From NCBI GenBank assembly GCA_038236905.1, contig JBBRZG010000027.1:1-32101 (forward strand): a stretch of DNA of 32,101 nt, written 5' to 3'. The notes under the pieces were generated by a model, which ran no database searches, had not been told where the DNA came from, and worked only from the letters and a program-made list of their open reading frames with translations. This DNA comes from UKL13-2 sp038236905. GTDB lineage: Bacteria; Pseudomonadota; Gammaproteobacteria; Burkholderiales; Usitatibacteraceae. Position 1 is the stretch's first letter, and each line of letters opens with the position of its first letter. Made by a program: the position numbers and the translations under genes. Shown here in pieces: positions 1 through 8,071 of this stretch.

Positions 1-38
1 ATCAAAAAAGTCTAGTCTAGGCATTCTGCAACACATAG

Positions 39-75
39 AAAAGCCGCTGAAGAAATTCAGCGGCTTTTTGTTTTT
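39..75 (+). terminator. Intrinsic terminator of an upstream + strand gene
   Basis: A perfect 13-bp stem (AAAAGCCGCTGAA at 39-51 with TTCAGCGGCTTTT at 56-68) closes on a GAAA tetraloop. It runs into T5-G-T5 (65-75). The T tract lies on the + strand, so it ends a transcript entering from before the window. It also lies just past the stop of the convergent glutathione S-transferase gene. Confidence 0.85.
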
Positions 76-106
76 CGGCCCGGCGTTTTGATCCAGAAGT
101 ATTTTC

Positions 107-742
107 TCAGTACCAGGGTTTTTGCAATTTTTCCTGCTCATGCGCGCGGATCAATGCGGGCCGCGCGGCCATCGCGTTCAGAAACGCCGCCAAGTGTGGT
201 CGATTGCGCGCGGGGTTTGCCATATTGCGCGTCCAGCGGCACATCATGAATAGATACACATCTACGATCGAGTAATCTCCGCCCAACATCCACGGACCAC
301 CGGTCTTTTCAAAATGCGCTTCGAGTATGTCCAGCATCGGCATCACGCGCGCTTCAGCGCTCGCTTGAATGAAAGCGGCGTGCGGCCCGCCGATCCTATC
401 CGGATAGAAATAGTGAATCAACTCTGCCTGCACGGTGTTGGTCAAATACATGAGCCACCGATACAAATGTCCACGCGCGGCGCTTCCCAATGCCGGTGCC
501 AAAGAGGCCAGCGGATGCCGATCAGCCAAATGCAGGCAAATTGCGGCAGTTTCGCTGAGCACCAAATCGCCATCAACGAGTACCGGAATCAGCCCGGCGG
601 GATTCAGCTTTAAATATTCTGGTTGTTTATGCGCCAAGACTTCGCGATCAACCAACACCAATTCATAGGGCGCACCGATCTCCTCCAACACGATATGCGG
701 AGCGAGGCTGGCGGTACTGGGGTAGTAGTAAAGCTGAATCAT
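107..742 (-). CDS. Glutathione S-transferase family protein
   Basis: This 211-residue protein has the usual length and layout of a soluble cytosolic GST. The N-terminal thioredoxin-like domain (about 1-80) begins with the YYYPSTASLAPH segment, where a Ser/Thr or Tyr normally activates glutathione. It contains LNPAGLIPVL with the conserved cis-Pro and the SETAAICLHLAD glutathione-binding motif around residues 63-74. The C-terminal helical domain (about 88-205) carries the D-x-Y-L-F pattern (SIVDVYLFMMCRW) of the GST N-capping box region. Known family roles are glutathione conjugation or glutathione-dependent isomerisation and reduction; the substrate cannot be read from sequence. The gene stands alone, is divergent from the serine hydrolase gene, and has only a weak ribosome-binding site. 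The family call is secure and the subfamily is not. Confidence 0.9.
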   Translation of the reverse strand: MIQLYYYPSTASLAPHIVLEEIGAPYELVLVDREVLAHKQPEYLKLNPAGLIPVLVDGDLVLSETAAICLHLADRHPLASLAPALGSAARGHLYRWLMYLTNTVQAELIHYFYPDRIGGPHAAFIQASAEARVMPMLDILEAHFEKTGGPWMLGGDYSIVDVYLFMMCRWTRNMANPARNRPHLAAFLNAMAARPALIRAHEQEKLQKPWY

Positions 743-928
743 GAATATTTATTCCGATAGAACGGATGCGGTGGGCAGCCGGATTTCGACACACGATGGC
801 AGCCGAAAAAAGTAGGTTGGCATCAAACAATAAATCAAGCAATGCATAAGGCTGCGAATCTAAGCACAAAGTGGCAATTGCCGCTACATTAGCTGCCAGC
901 AGATTATTTAATCTTTTAGAGCGAAAGT

Positions 929-2641
929 GTGAAAAACATGAAAAATACAAAAAAGATTTTAGTCCAAATGTTGAGCATTTCATCCGCAATCCTCGCCGCC
1001 CACGCAGTCACTGCGCTCGCGATGACCGATGCTGAATTAAAAAGCATCACAGAGCAACGCTTGCTGGGAGACCGCACCGGTGCTTGCTTTGCAGTGGCGG
1101 TGATCGAAAAAACCGTGTCGCGCGCAATGGTGTGTGCTGAGCCAAAAAATCTAGGCCGCATTTCGCTAACCAGCGCATTCGAAATCGGCTCAGTGACCAA
1201 AACAATGACGGCTGCGTTGTTAGCGGATTTGATATTACAAGGCAAGGCATCGCTGGACGATCCGATTAGTAAATATTTGCCGGCGGATGCGGTCGTGCCG
1301 AGTTTTGAGGGCAAGCCGATCTTGGTCAAACATCTGGTGACGCACACATCAGGCTTGCCGGTGATTCCCGACTTCGGCAAAGCGCCCGATGCCAATAATC
1401 CCTACGTCAATGTTGATGAGGCATCGTTGCTGGCCAGGCTATCGAAAGTCAAATTAAAACGTGCGCCGGGTAGCGAGTTTGAATACTCCAATTACGCCAT
1501 GATGCTGCTCACCAGCATGATCGTGAAACGTGCCGGCGCGGATTTTGAGACGCTGCTCCAGACGCGGTTATTTGCGCCTATCGGCATGAAAAATAGTTAC
1601 GTTAATCTGAAGCCGAAAACGGTTGATGCGGCGCAGGGGCACACACCCAACGGCCAAATGACGCCAGCATGGACGTTCAAAACAAATGTGGCGGGCGTAG
1701 GCGGTGTGCGCTCAACACTGGACGATATGGTGAACTATGTGCAGGCACAGCTAGGCATGACCACCTCCGCTATTTCGCCTGCACTGAAATTGACCCAGCA
1801 AACGGTAAAGACCGAGGCGAATCGACAAAGCGGCATGAACTGGATGCTGACGCCGCTCGACAGCCACTTTGTCCACGCCCATGAGGGCGGCACTGGCGGC
1901 TTTGCTGCGTTCACGGCATTTGATCTGGAAACAAAACGCGGCGTGGTTATTTTGAGTGATACGGCGATGAGTTCGGTGGGTGGCTTGAGCACGCTCGGCA
2001 ATCACTTGTTGGACGCCCGGTTACAGCTTGGCAAACCCCGCACCTTGAAAGTGGCCGACGACGCGTTGTTGGATGCGCTGGTGGGTCGGTACGATGCGGG
2101 GCCGGGATTGCAACTGACGCTGTCGCGCGAGGGCAGAAGGCTCTTTACCCAGGCCACCGGCCAGGAAAAACTTGAAATGGGCTACGACAGTGAAGGTGAT
2201 TTTTTTCCTCTGACTTTTGATGCCCTGTTGAAAGTAAATAAACGCCTTGACGGAGGCTACGCGCTACTGTTGATGCAGGGTGGCGGCGCGATCCCCTTGA
2301 AAAAAGTTGCCGCTAAAACATTCGCAAACATTGCAGCGGAGGAAATGAGCGCAACGCAGTTACAGGCGTACTCGGGCATATACAACTTGATGCCGGGGTT
2401 TGATTTAAAAGTATTTGTTCAGGACGGCAAGCTGATGGCGCAAGCCACAGGGCAGGGTGCGTTCGAGATTGAAGCCAACGGAAAAGATCGCTTTACCGCC
2501 GATGCTTTCGGTATAGAAATTCAGTTTGAGCGGGACGCTACGTCTGCTGGAAATGGCAGTAAGAATGATGCGGAGGATAGAGCGGTAAAGAGCCTTGCCT
2601 TGCTACAAGCGGGCAAAACATTGCGGGGAGACAAGAAGTAA
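929..2641 (+). CDS. Secreted serine hydrolase, beta-lactamase/class C (AmpC/EstB-like) family
   Basis: The protein has 570 residues with a signal peptide (basic start, hydrophobic stretch to about residue 31, TALA end), so it probably acts in the periplasm or outside. The catalytic signature of the class C beta-lactamase/DD-peptidase fold is complete: S88-V-T-K91 (SxxK), Y186-S-N188 (YxN) and H318-EGGTGG in place of KTG, plus the HTSGLP segment near 139. The fold ends near residue 370. The remaining 200 residues form an extra C-terminal region of the lipocalin-like kind often attached to such esterases/peptidases. The HxG triad is common in esterase and peptidase members, so resistance to beta-lactams should not be assumed. 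The start is uncertain: GTG at 929 (AGAG 6 bases upstream) or ATG at 938; only three residues differ. The gene converges with the TonB receptor gene. Confidence 0.88.
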   Translation: MKNMKNTKKILVQMLSISSAILAAHAVTALAMTDAELKSITEQRLLGDRTGACFAVAVIEKTVSRAMVCAEPKNLGRISLTSAFEIGSVTKTMTAALLADLILQGKASLDDPISKYLPADAVVPSFEGKPILVKHLVTHTSGLPVIPDFGKAPDANNPYVNVDEASLLARLSKVKLKRAPGSEFEYSNYAMMLLTSMIVKRAGADFETLLQTRLFAPIGMKNSYVNLKPKTVDAAQGHTPNGQMTPAWTFKTNVAGVGGVRSTLDDMVNYVQAQLGMTTSAISPALKLTQQTVKTEANRQSGMNWMLTPLDSHFVHAHEGGTGGFAAFTAFDLETKRGVVILSDTAMSSVGGLSTLGNHLLDARLQLGKPRTLKVADDALLDALVGRYDAGPGLQLTLSREGRRLFTQATGQEKLEMGYDSEGDFFPLTFDALLKVNKRLDGGYALLLMQGGGAIPLKKVAAKTFANIAAEEMSATQLQAYSGIYNLMPGFDLKVFVQDGKLMAQATGQGAFEIEANGKDRFTADAFGIEIQFERDATSAGNGSKNDAEDRAVKSLALLQAGKTLRGDKK

Positions 2642-2689
2642 TCCGTACAAGTAGTAATCCGGACAATAAATAATGAGGACTTACTAATG

Positions 2690-2726
2690 CATCGCGGCTT
2701 GCCCCTTGATAGGACAAGCCGCGATG
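2690..2726. terminator. Hairpin between convergent genes (possible bidirectional terminator)
   Basis: A perfect 12-bp inverted repeat (CATCGCGGCTTG at 2690-2701, CAAGCCGCGATG at 2715-2726) with a 13-nt loop lies between the stops of the serine hydrolase (+) and the TonB receptor (-). Neither side has a clean T tract, so it may act as a factor-assisted or weak bidirectional terminator, or as an mRNA 3'-end stabiliser. Confidence 0.6.
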
Positions 2727-2739
2727 GTTATGCGTTTAC

Positions 2740-5448
2740 TTATTTAAATTGATAGTTTGCGGTCACGGTGTAGTAGCGACCTTGGTAAGCAAAGTTATCA
2801 AAATTGACGCCATAGCTTGAGATCGGATCAAGCGGTGGCTTGCGGTTTGCGACGTTGCGAACCAACAGTCCAACCGTGAGGTTCTTGACGCCACGGTACT
2901 GTATCGATGAATCAACCGTGAAATTCGAACCAACGCGACATACGGTAGGCAAGAATGGGTTGACGTCCGAGCATGCAAACCTTGGGTCATATGACACGTT
3001 GTAGCCGCGCACATAGTTTCCAATCAAGCCCACATCCCAATCCCGGAATTCCCAATTGGTGCTTGCTTGCGCGCGCACTCTGGAAACCTGCCAGCCCGCG
3101 TAGTCAATCAGAGCTGACGTCGGGTCTGGTGCCTGCTTGTAGTTTCCGTAATAGGTTCCTGAGATGCGGTTCGACAGCTTGCCCCATTGACCAAGACCAT
3201 AGTTCCAGCGTAGGTCTGCGTCAAAACCGTTGATTTCAGTTCTACCACCGTTGAAGTAGAAATCTCTGAGTGCTTGAATCGGGCCTGGCAGACCATCGCC
3301 TGTCGGTGCGCCACGAATGACGCGGTTAGCGTAGATGCCGGTGGTTGCGCCTTCGTTTGCCAAGATCGCGTTAATGCTCAGGTAAGAGATTTCATTTTTG
3401 CGGCGGATGTTGAAATAATCCAACGACAAAGAGGAGTCTTTAGTAATGTCCCAAACAATTCCAGCGTTGCCAGATTTCGTTTTTTCAGGTTGCAGACGGT
3501 CGCCGTTCTGCAGCAAGATTGCGACCGTTCTGCCGCAATCTGGCTCATCACCAGTAATACAGCGTCTTGGATCCGTAATCGTGGTGAACGCCGTCACGCT
3601 CGACGTCGAAATCTCGGTCAGGGAAGGTGCACGGAAGCCGCCTGCGTAAGAAGCGCGCAGCGCAACGGTCGGCAGTACGCCCCATTTAAATGCGACCTTA
3701 GGTGTGGTGGAACGGCCATAGTCCGAATATTGGTCGTTCCTGAATGCGAGCTGACCTTCCAGATTTTTAAGAATCGGGATACTCAATTCAGCGTATACCG
3801 AGGTCACATTGCGCGAGCCTGATGCGAATGCTGCGCCGTAACCAACCACCTCACCACTCTGCTTGTTATCGTCTGGTGTCGCGATACGCTTTTCACGGCG
3901 GAACTCTAGTCCAGCGGCAACGGCTAGCGGGCCAGCAGGCAGCGTCATAAGCTCTGAAGAACCCTTCAAATCATAGATTGTGTAGGAAGATTTGGCGTTG
4001 TCCGTGGAATTTATGCGCAGATTGTTGGCCGTAATCGAACCGGCGGTGGGGTTCAAAAAGTTGTAGGTGCCGTTCGTGATTGCTGCGCTTAATACCGACA
4101 AGCGAATCTGGTTTAGCGAGGTATTTTCGGCCTTGTTTTCCGTGTACAAAATCGATGATTCCCAATCCACCGGGCCCACCGTACCTTTCAATCCAGCCAG
4201 CACGCGGGTTGCTTCCGCAACTACGCTCACGTCACTATTGCCAACATCGTTGAAGCGATAACGATAGGTAACGGGGTGGTCGTAAGGATTACTTGGGTTG
4301 CCGACCGGCAATTGCTCGGGCAAATTAACCAAGCTTTGACGAGTTGCTGAATACCAAGAGCCGAAATCACCATAAACCTGAGGACTGCCTTTGTAGAACG
4401 TCTTGGTGCGGTTGTAGCCTGCTTCAGCGAAACCCGATAAGGTGCCCGAAAAGTCAAACGTGCCGCGCGCAAAAATATTGTCGCGATCGCTGTTGGGCAC
4501 AATTTCGGTACGCGGTGTTAAGTCGAAGCGACAAACGCCACCCCGTCCAATGATTGATCCGGGCACGCACTTACCCGGGCCGATTGTGCCAATGATGGTT
4601 GCGAGGCCGTTCGTGTCCACCACCGATTCATAGTAGTTACCCGCATAGCTGGAGGTGTAAGGTTGGCCTGTTCGTAAAGCAGACGCTGTCAGGCGACCAT
4701 CGATCAAGTAATCTTTGACGTCATTGATGCCAACGCTTTTGCGTTCAAAACGCTCGTAGGTAATGAAAGCGTTGTAGCGATCTTTAGCGAGATCACCGAA
4801 ACCAATACTCGCGTTGGCACGATTAACTTTGTAGTTACCATTAGCCGTTGATGAAAAGCTTCCGCCTACTTCAGCACCTTTGTAGTCTTTGCGCAAAATA
4901 ATGTTGACGACGCCGGCAATGGCTTCAGAGCCATAGATAGCAGAGGCGCCATCTTTCAAAATTTCTATTCGCTCGATCACGTTAACCGGCAGTGAATCAA
5001 GATTGACCACGGAAGCTTGGCCGGCGTTGGGATCAGCGGGGGCGAGCGGCGCGATACGGCGACCGTTCAGCAACACCAGCGTGGAAGTTGAGCCAAGGCC
5101 GCGTAACGACACGGTGGAGGCGGCACCCGAGAAGCTGTTTCCGCCAGACAAATCATTAAGGCCGCCGTTACCGTTGGAAGGCAGGCTGCGCAAGATTTCG
5201 GAAACGGTCTGTTTGCCAGAGCGCTCAATTTCTTCCTTGGTAATAATTTGAATCGGCGCCGGACCTTCAGCGTCAACGCGCTTGATGTTTGAGCCGGTCA
5301 CCTCAATTTTGTCAATCTTTTGGGGGGCCGATTTGGCGGGTTGCACGGCGTCCTGCGCAAATGCCGGTACTGCGACCAGCGTGACGGTAGCGGTGGCACC
5401 AATGACGCCAAACAAGAGCCGTGATAACTGTTTTTGCTTAAATTGCAT
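2740..5448 (-). CDS. TonB-dependent outer-membrane receptor
   Basis: The protein has 902 residues with a signal peptide (hydrophobic segment about 10-31, ending AFAQD). The plug domain (about 45-190) shows typical features: KIEVTGSNIKR, PAPIQIITKEEIERSG, VSLRGLGSTSTLVLLNGRRI and IERIEILKDGASAIYGSEAIAGVVNIIL. A long 22-strand-type beta barrel follows, ending in the aromatic-rich YYTVTANYQFK. The family takes up large or scarce substrates (siderophores, carbohydrates, vitamins, peptides) using proton-motive force through TonB-ExbBD; the ligand here cannot be told. There is no SusD-like or FecI/FecR partner nearby. The start is supported by GAGG about 8 bases upstream of ATG. The promoter carries an inverted repeat (see 5562-5574), suggesting a repressor. 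It converges with the serine hydrolase gene. Confidence 0.93.
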   Translation of the reverse strand: MQFKQKQLSRLLFGVIGATATVTLVAVPAFAQDAVQPAKSAPQKIDKIEVTGSNIKRVDAEGPAPIQIITKEEIERSGKQTVSEILRSLPSNGNGGLNDLSGGNSFSGAASTVSLRGLGSTSTLVLLNGRRIAPLAPADPNAGQASVVNLDSLPVNVIERIEILKDGASAIYGSEAIAGVVNIILRKDYKGAEVGGSFSSTANGNYKVNRANASIGFGDLAKDRYNAFITYERFERKSVGINDVKDYLIDGRLTASALRTGQPYTSSYAGNYYESVVDTNGLATIIGTIGPGKCVPGSIIGRGGVCRFDLTPRTEIVPNSDRDNIFARGTFDFSGTLSGFAEAGYNRTKTFYKGSPQVYGDFGSWYSATRQSLVNLPEQLPVGNPSNPYDHPVTYRYRFNDVGNSDVSVVAEATRVLAGLKGTVGPVDWESSILYTENKAENTSLNQIRLSVLSAAITNGTYNFLNPTAGSITANNLRINSTDNAKSSYTIYDLKGSSELMTLPAGPLAVAAGLEFRREKRIATPDDNKQSGEVVGYGAAFASGSRNVTSVYAELSIPILKNLEGQLAFRNDQYSDYGRSTTPKVAFKWGVLPTVALRASYAGGFRAPSLTEISTSSVTAFTTITDPRRCITGDEPDCGRTVAILLQNGDRLQPEKTKSGNAGIVWDITKDSSLSLDYFNIRRKNEISYLSINAILANEGATTGIYANRVIRGAPTGDGLPGPIQALRDFYFNGGRTEINGFDADLRWNYGLGQWGKLSNRISGTYYGNYKQAPDPTSALIDYAGWQVSRVRAQASTNWEFRDWDVGLIGNYVRGYNVSYDPRFACSDVNPFLPTVCRVGSNFTVDSSIQYRGVKNLTVGLLVRNVANRKPPLDPISSYGVNFDNFAYQGRYYTVTANYQFK

Positions 5449-5561
5449 TCTGATTGCCTCATCAAAAAACCGGACAAAATAGTCCCAATATGACCCAACT
5501 CGCGGCGCAGCGGAAAAAAGTGTGCTTCGAGCATCAGTGATGATGGCTGGCTGAAAACAGC

Positions 5562-5574
5562 AAACGAAGCGTTT
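5562..5574. promoter_or_regulatory. Operator-like inverted repeat at the TonB receptor promoter
   Basis: AAACG-AAG-CGTTT is a perfect 5-bp inverted repeat that overlaps the -10 element and the expected start of the receptor gene. Its context CAAAC-GAAGC-GTTTA resembles the PsrA box found upstream of the psrA-like gene, but with a 5-base rather than 4-base gap and one imperfect arm. It could be a relaxed site for the same regulator or an unrelated operator. Confidence 0.4.
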
Positions 5575-5600
5575 ACATTATTTTGTCATACCTCTGTCAA
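5572..5600 (-). promoter_or_regulatory. Sigma-70-type promoter of the TonB receptor gene
   Basis: On the minus strand TTGACA (5600-5595) is followed after exactly 17 bases by TGTAAA (5577-5572, 4 of 6 matches to TATAAT). The predicted start lies about 115-120 bases upstream of the receptor ATG. The consensus -35 and ideal spacing make it credible. Confidence 0.55.
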
Positions 5601-6159
5601 ATTACGCTGCTACACGTGGTCGAAGCTTATCACCGGACTTTTAGCGATGCGACAACTATTTCCCGTCTTGACAACACTTGTTGCTTATTTAAGACAGCCC
5701 GATACAAAGTCGATTCAGAACCTGCAAAGTGTATTTTTAGCTCGTTAAACATGGCGTTCGACGGGTTTTGGAGAGATGTAGCCGCATGATTTCTATTACA
5801 AATTGATACAAAAAGTTGCGGTGTTTACCTAATCGCGCCCGTTCTTCGTGAGATCTGCCGCACCATCGTTGAGGCCGTTGCTTTCGTCCGAGTTGAGCGA
5901 TTACAACTCGTCTTTCTTATCACGATGGTTGCTCATCGCGTCAAGTCCTCAAACACGATCATCGAAACCGCCGGGTATTTCGTGTCCGATCACCCTGCCG
6001 ATACCGCATTCGCGGGAGGGCCCGCATGGCGCTTTTTTTTTGCGTTACCCGTTTCCATAGATAGCTGTCCTACGCACCTTTTCCAGAGGGTTTGCAGGCA
6101 GTGTGTTGGCCGACATATTTTTGTCGGCTTATCTTGTTTGTCAATGCTAGGAGAAATCG

Positions 6160-7824
6160 ATGATTTTTGATATTCCCAATCCCGATGGACCATTTCCATT
6201 CTCGCAACCCGAGCCGTTCCCACCGTTTCCGTTGCCTTTTCCCGAACCCGGTCCGTTCCCCAATTTTCCGCCGCGCCAGCGTATTCCCGATCTTGAGAAG
6301 ATTAAATGGCCGATTAAGTACGGCCCGGCGCAGGTCAGAATTTTGGTGGTGACTGACGGTGCCTCGTTTGATGCTGCGACCGGTTTCGGGCTCGGCGTCA
6401 TGCTGCGCGACGCGTTTAATGTCGGCACCCCGGCGGGTACGCCGCTGCCTGCCGACTATCCCGACTATGCGCGCTTCGATTTTTCATTACAAACCCGTAT
6501 CCCATTGGCCTCAACCGCAGGCGGATTTTCAGGATTCAGTTTTAGCGATGCATCGCTGGCGGGTTTTCACGAGGTCTGGTTATTTGGCGTAAGTACGAAT
6601 CGACCCTACATTCTAGCTAGCGAGCTAGCTGCATTGACCAAATTCATGAATGACGGTGGCGGTGTGCTTGCAATGGGCGACCATGAAGACCTAGGCCTTG
6701 GTCTTTGCGGCAATGTGCCGCGCGTTAAAAGCATGCGCAAATGGTGGTTTACCGGGCCATTACCCACGCCTACCGAGCCAATCGCACCCGATAACGCAAA
6801 TCTGACCCGAAATGATACGGTGCAATTGATTCCTCCTGGCAATTTCGACCCGGGCACGGGCGGCCAAAGTGATGGCCTGCCGCAGCCGATTTATCCCAAT
6901 TATCGCTTCGGTCATAACTGGTGGCGACCGCATCGCCGGTTTCGTTATCCACACCCCGTGTTATGCGGCCCGCGCGGTGCGATCACCGTGTTTCCCGATC
7001 ACGCCCATGAAGGCGATTGCATCGTCCCTGCGATGTTGAATGCGACCGAATATCCTGGCGGCGTTTCACCCGAGGTGATCGCCCGCGGCCGCAACGTGGT
7101 GGGCCGGACCAAAGGCGGCTTTACCGTGGTGGACCCGCGTGAATTCGGTTTGCTGGGCGCGTATGACGGCCATTTGCCTGCCGCCAATGTAGGACGCGTG
7201 TTGGTGGATTCGACCTGGCACCATTGGTTTAACGTGAACCTGACAGGCCTCGATGCCACCCCGCATAGCGTGGCCTACAAAGACATACTGGCGTATTTCC
7301 GCAACGTGGCAGTCTGGCTGGCACCAAAGGAGCGACAAAACCGCATGCGCCTCACCGGCCAAGTCATTGGTCTATTCACCACGCACATGATTGAGCGTAC
7401 GTTCACCATTCGCGATCTTCGCCCTGAATTGTTTTATCCCATTGGCATTGAGGCACGCGATGCGCTTGCCCGGATTGCGCCGCAGTGCCAAGTCAATATC
7501 TGGTTGATTGAGCTGCTCTCGCCGTTCTTATCCAAGGCTATCGAGCGCGTCTCCCGCATCAATGCCAAGGAAACGCCGGATATCTGGGAAACCTTCGCGA
7601 TGGACCGCTTGCTCATGACCGCGCTGGGCGGGGCGATGTCGTCGCTGGCGGTTGCACTGCGCGAAAACGACTACCGCGAAGGCGATAAAGTGATTGAAGC
7701 CGCCGATAAAATTGCCACTGAGGGCATTCGTGCCGGGATTGAATTCGCGATCAAAGACTTGGCAGAACACGCGAAACGAGCGGCTACCGCGTTTGGCGGT
7801 GTGAGCAGTCTGGCGGAGCGCTGA
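6160..7824 (+). CDS. Protein of unknown function with ThuA/GATase-like features and a Pro/Phe-rich N-terminus
   Basis: A 554-residue protein with no signal peptide. Residues about 7-42 are a low-complexity stretch rich in Pro and Phe (repeated PFP/PEPFP units). Residues about 58-365 look like a Rossmann-type, class I glutamine-amidotransferase/ThuA-like fold: ILVVTDG strand near 60, a FHEVWLFG strand, a helix, then GGGVLAMGDHEDLG near 166-179, and RVLVDSTWHHWFNVNLTG near 346-363. Several conserved-looking His/Asp/Glu residues (GDHED, DHAHEGDC) could bind metal or substrate. Residues about 420-545 are helical with a hydrophobic patch. The ATG is well supported by AGGAGA 6 bases upstream. No function can be assigned; the fold match is my reading of motifs, not a search result. 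It stands alone, converging with the M13 peptidase gene. Confidence 0.75.
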   Translation: MIFDIPNPDGPFPFSQPEPFPPFPLPFPEPGPFPNFPPRQRIPDLEKIKWPIKYGPAQVRILVVTDGASFDAATGFGLGVMLRDAFNVGTPAGTPLPADYPDYARFDFSLQTRIPLASTAGGFSGFSFSDASLAGFHEVWLFGVSTNRPYILASELAALTKFMNDGGGVLAMGDHEDLGLGLCGNVPRVKSMRKWWFTGPLPTPTEPIAPDNANLTRNDTVQLIPPGNFDPGTGGQSDGLPQPIYPNYRFGHNWWRPHRRFRYPHPVLCGPRGAITVFPDHAHEGDCIVPAMLNATEYPGGVSPEVIARGRNVVGRTKGGFTVVDPREFGLLGAYDGHLPAANVGRVLVDSTWHHWFNVNLTGLDATPHSVAYKDILAYFRNVAVWLAPKERQNRMRLTGQVIGLFTTHMIERTFTIRDLRPELFYPIGIEARDALARIAPQCQVNIWLIELLSPFLSKAIERVSRINAKETPDIWETFAMDRLLMTALGGAMSSLAVALRENDYREGDKVIEAADKIATEGIRAGIEFAIKDLAEHAKRAATAFGGVSSLAER

Positions 7825-7861
7825 GCCCGATTGCAATAGGGTACAACGTCGAGACCTCTAA

Positions 7862-7909
7862 TATCGGCGGGCATCTTGGTGGCAAATATTGCCAAGATTC
7901 CCGCTGATA
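7862..7909. terminator. Long inverted repeat between convergent genes, probable bidirectional terminator
   Basis: TATCGGCGGG...CCCGCTGATA (10 positions, one G-T pair) encloses, after one mismatch, ATCTTGG...CCAAGAT (7 bp). An inner alternative pairing is TGGCAA/TTGCCA. It lies between the stops of the 6160 gene and the M13 peptidase gene, where a two-way transcription stop is expected. No strong T tract follows on either strand. Confidence 0.55.
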
Positions 7910-8071
7910 CTAGGGTTTGTGTAGGCCAGAGCATCAAATGCAGCCCGCGATGCTCTTTCCGATCATCAAATACTCAACCCGCGCCGGCCTGGGCAGCGCA
8001 GCAGTCGCCAGCATTTTCGCGCCATCGGCTCGCGCCCGCGCTGTGGAAAAGCCTTGATTAGGTTTCGGCCG

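Larger units (their letters stand above)
5449..6159. other. 711-bp intergenic region with hairpins, no convincing gene
   Basis: The region separates the divergent TonB receptor and the 6160 gene. Short open frames (for example 5583-5789, 5925-6170) lack good ribosome-binding sites and recognisable protein character. It holds the receptor promoter and operator near 5562-5600, a TTGACA at 5668-5673 on the + strand without a good -10, and a hairpin CGAGTTG/CAACTCG (5889-5895/5904-5910) followed by a T-rich stretch. A GCGGG/CCCGC hairpin (6012-6016/6021-6025) lies just ahead of a run of nine T (6033-6041). A GCCGACA/TGTCGGC hairpin (6109-6115/6122-6128) lies in the leader of the next gene. A small RNA or leader structure is possible but not shown. 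Confidence 0.5.

Noticed and set aside
929..2641. Serine hydrolase as an antibiotic-resistance beta-lactamase
   Set aside because: The HEGGTGG motif in place of KTG and the long extra C-terminal region fit esterase/peptidase relatives better.
5925..6170. 81-codon open frame upstream of the 6160 gene
   Set aside because: It starts without a ribosome-binding site, crosses the T9 run and ends inside the next gene.
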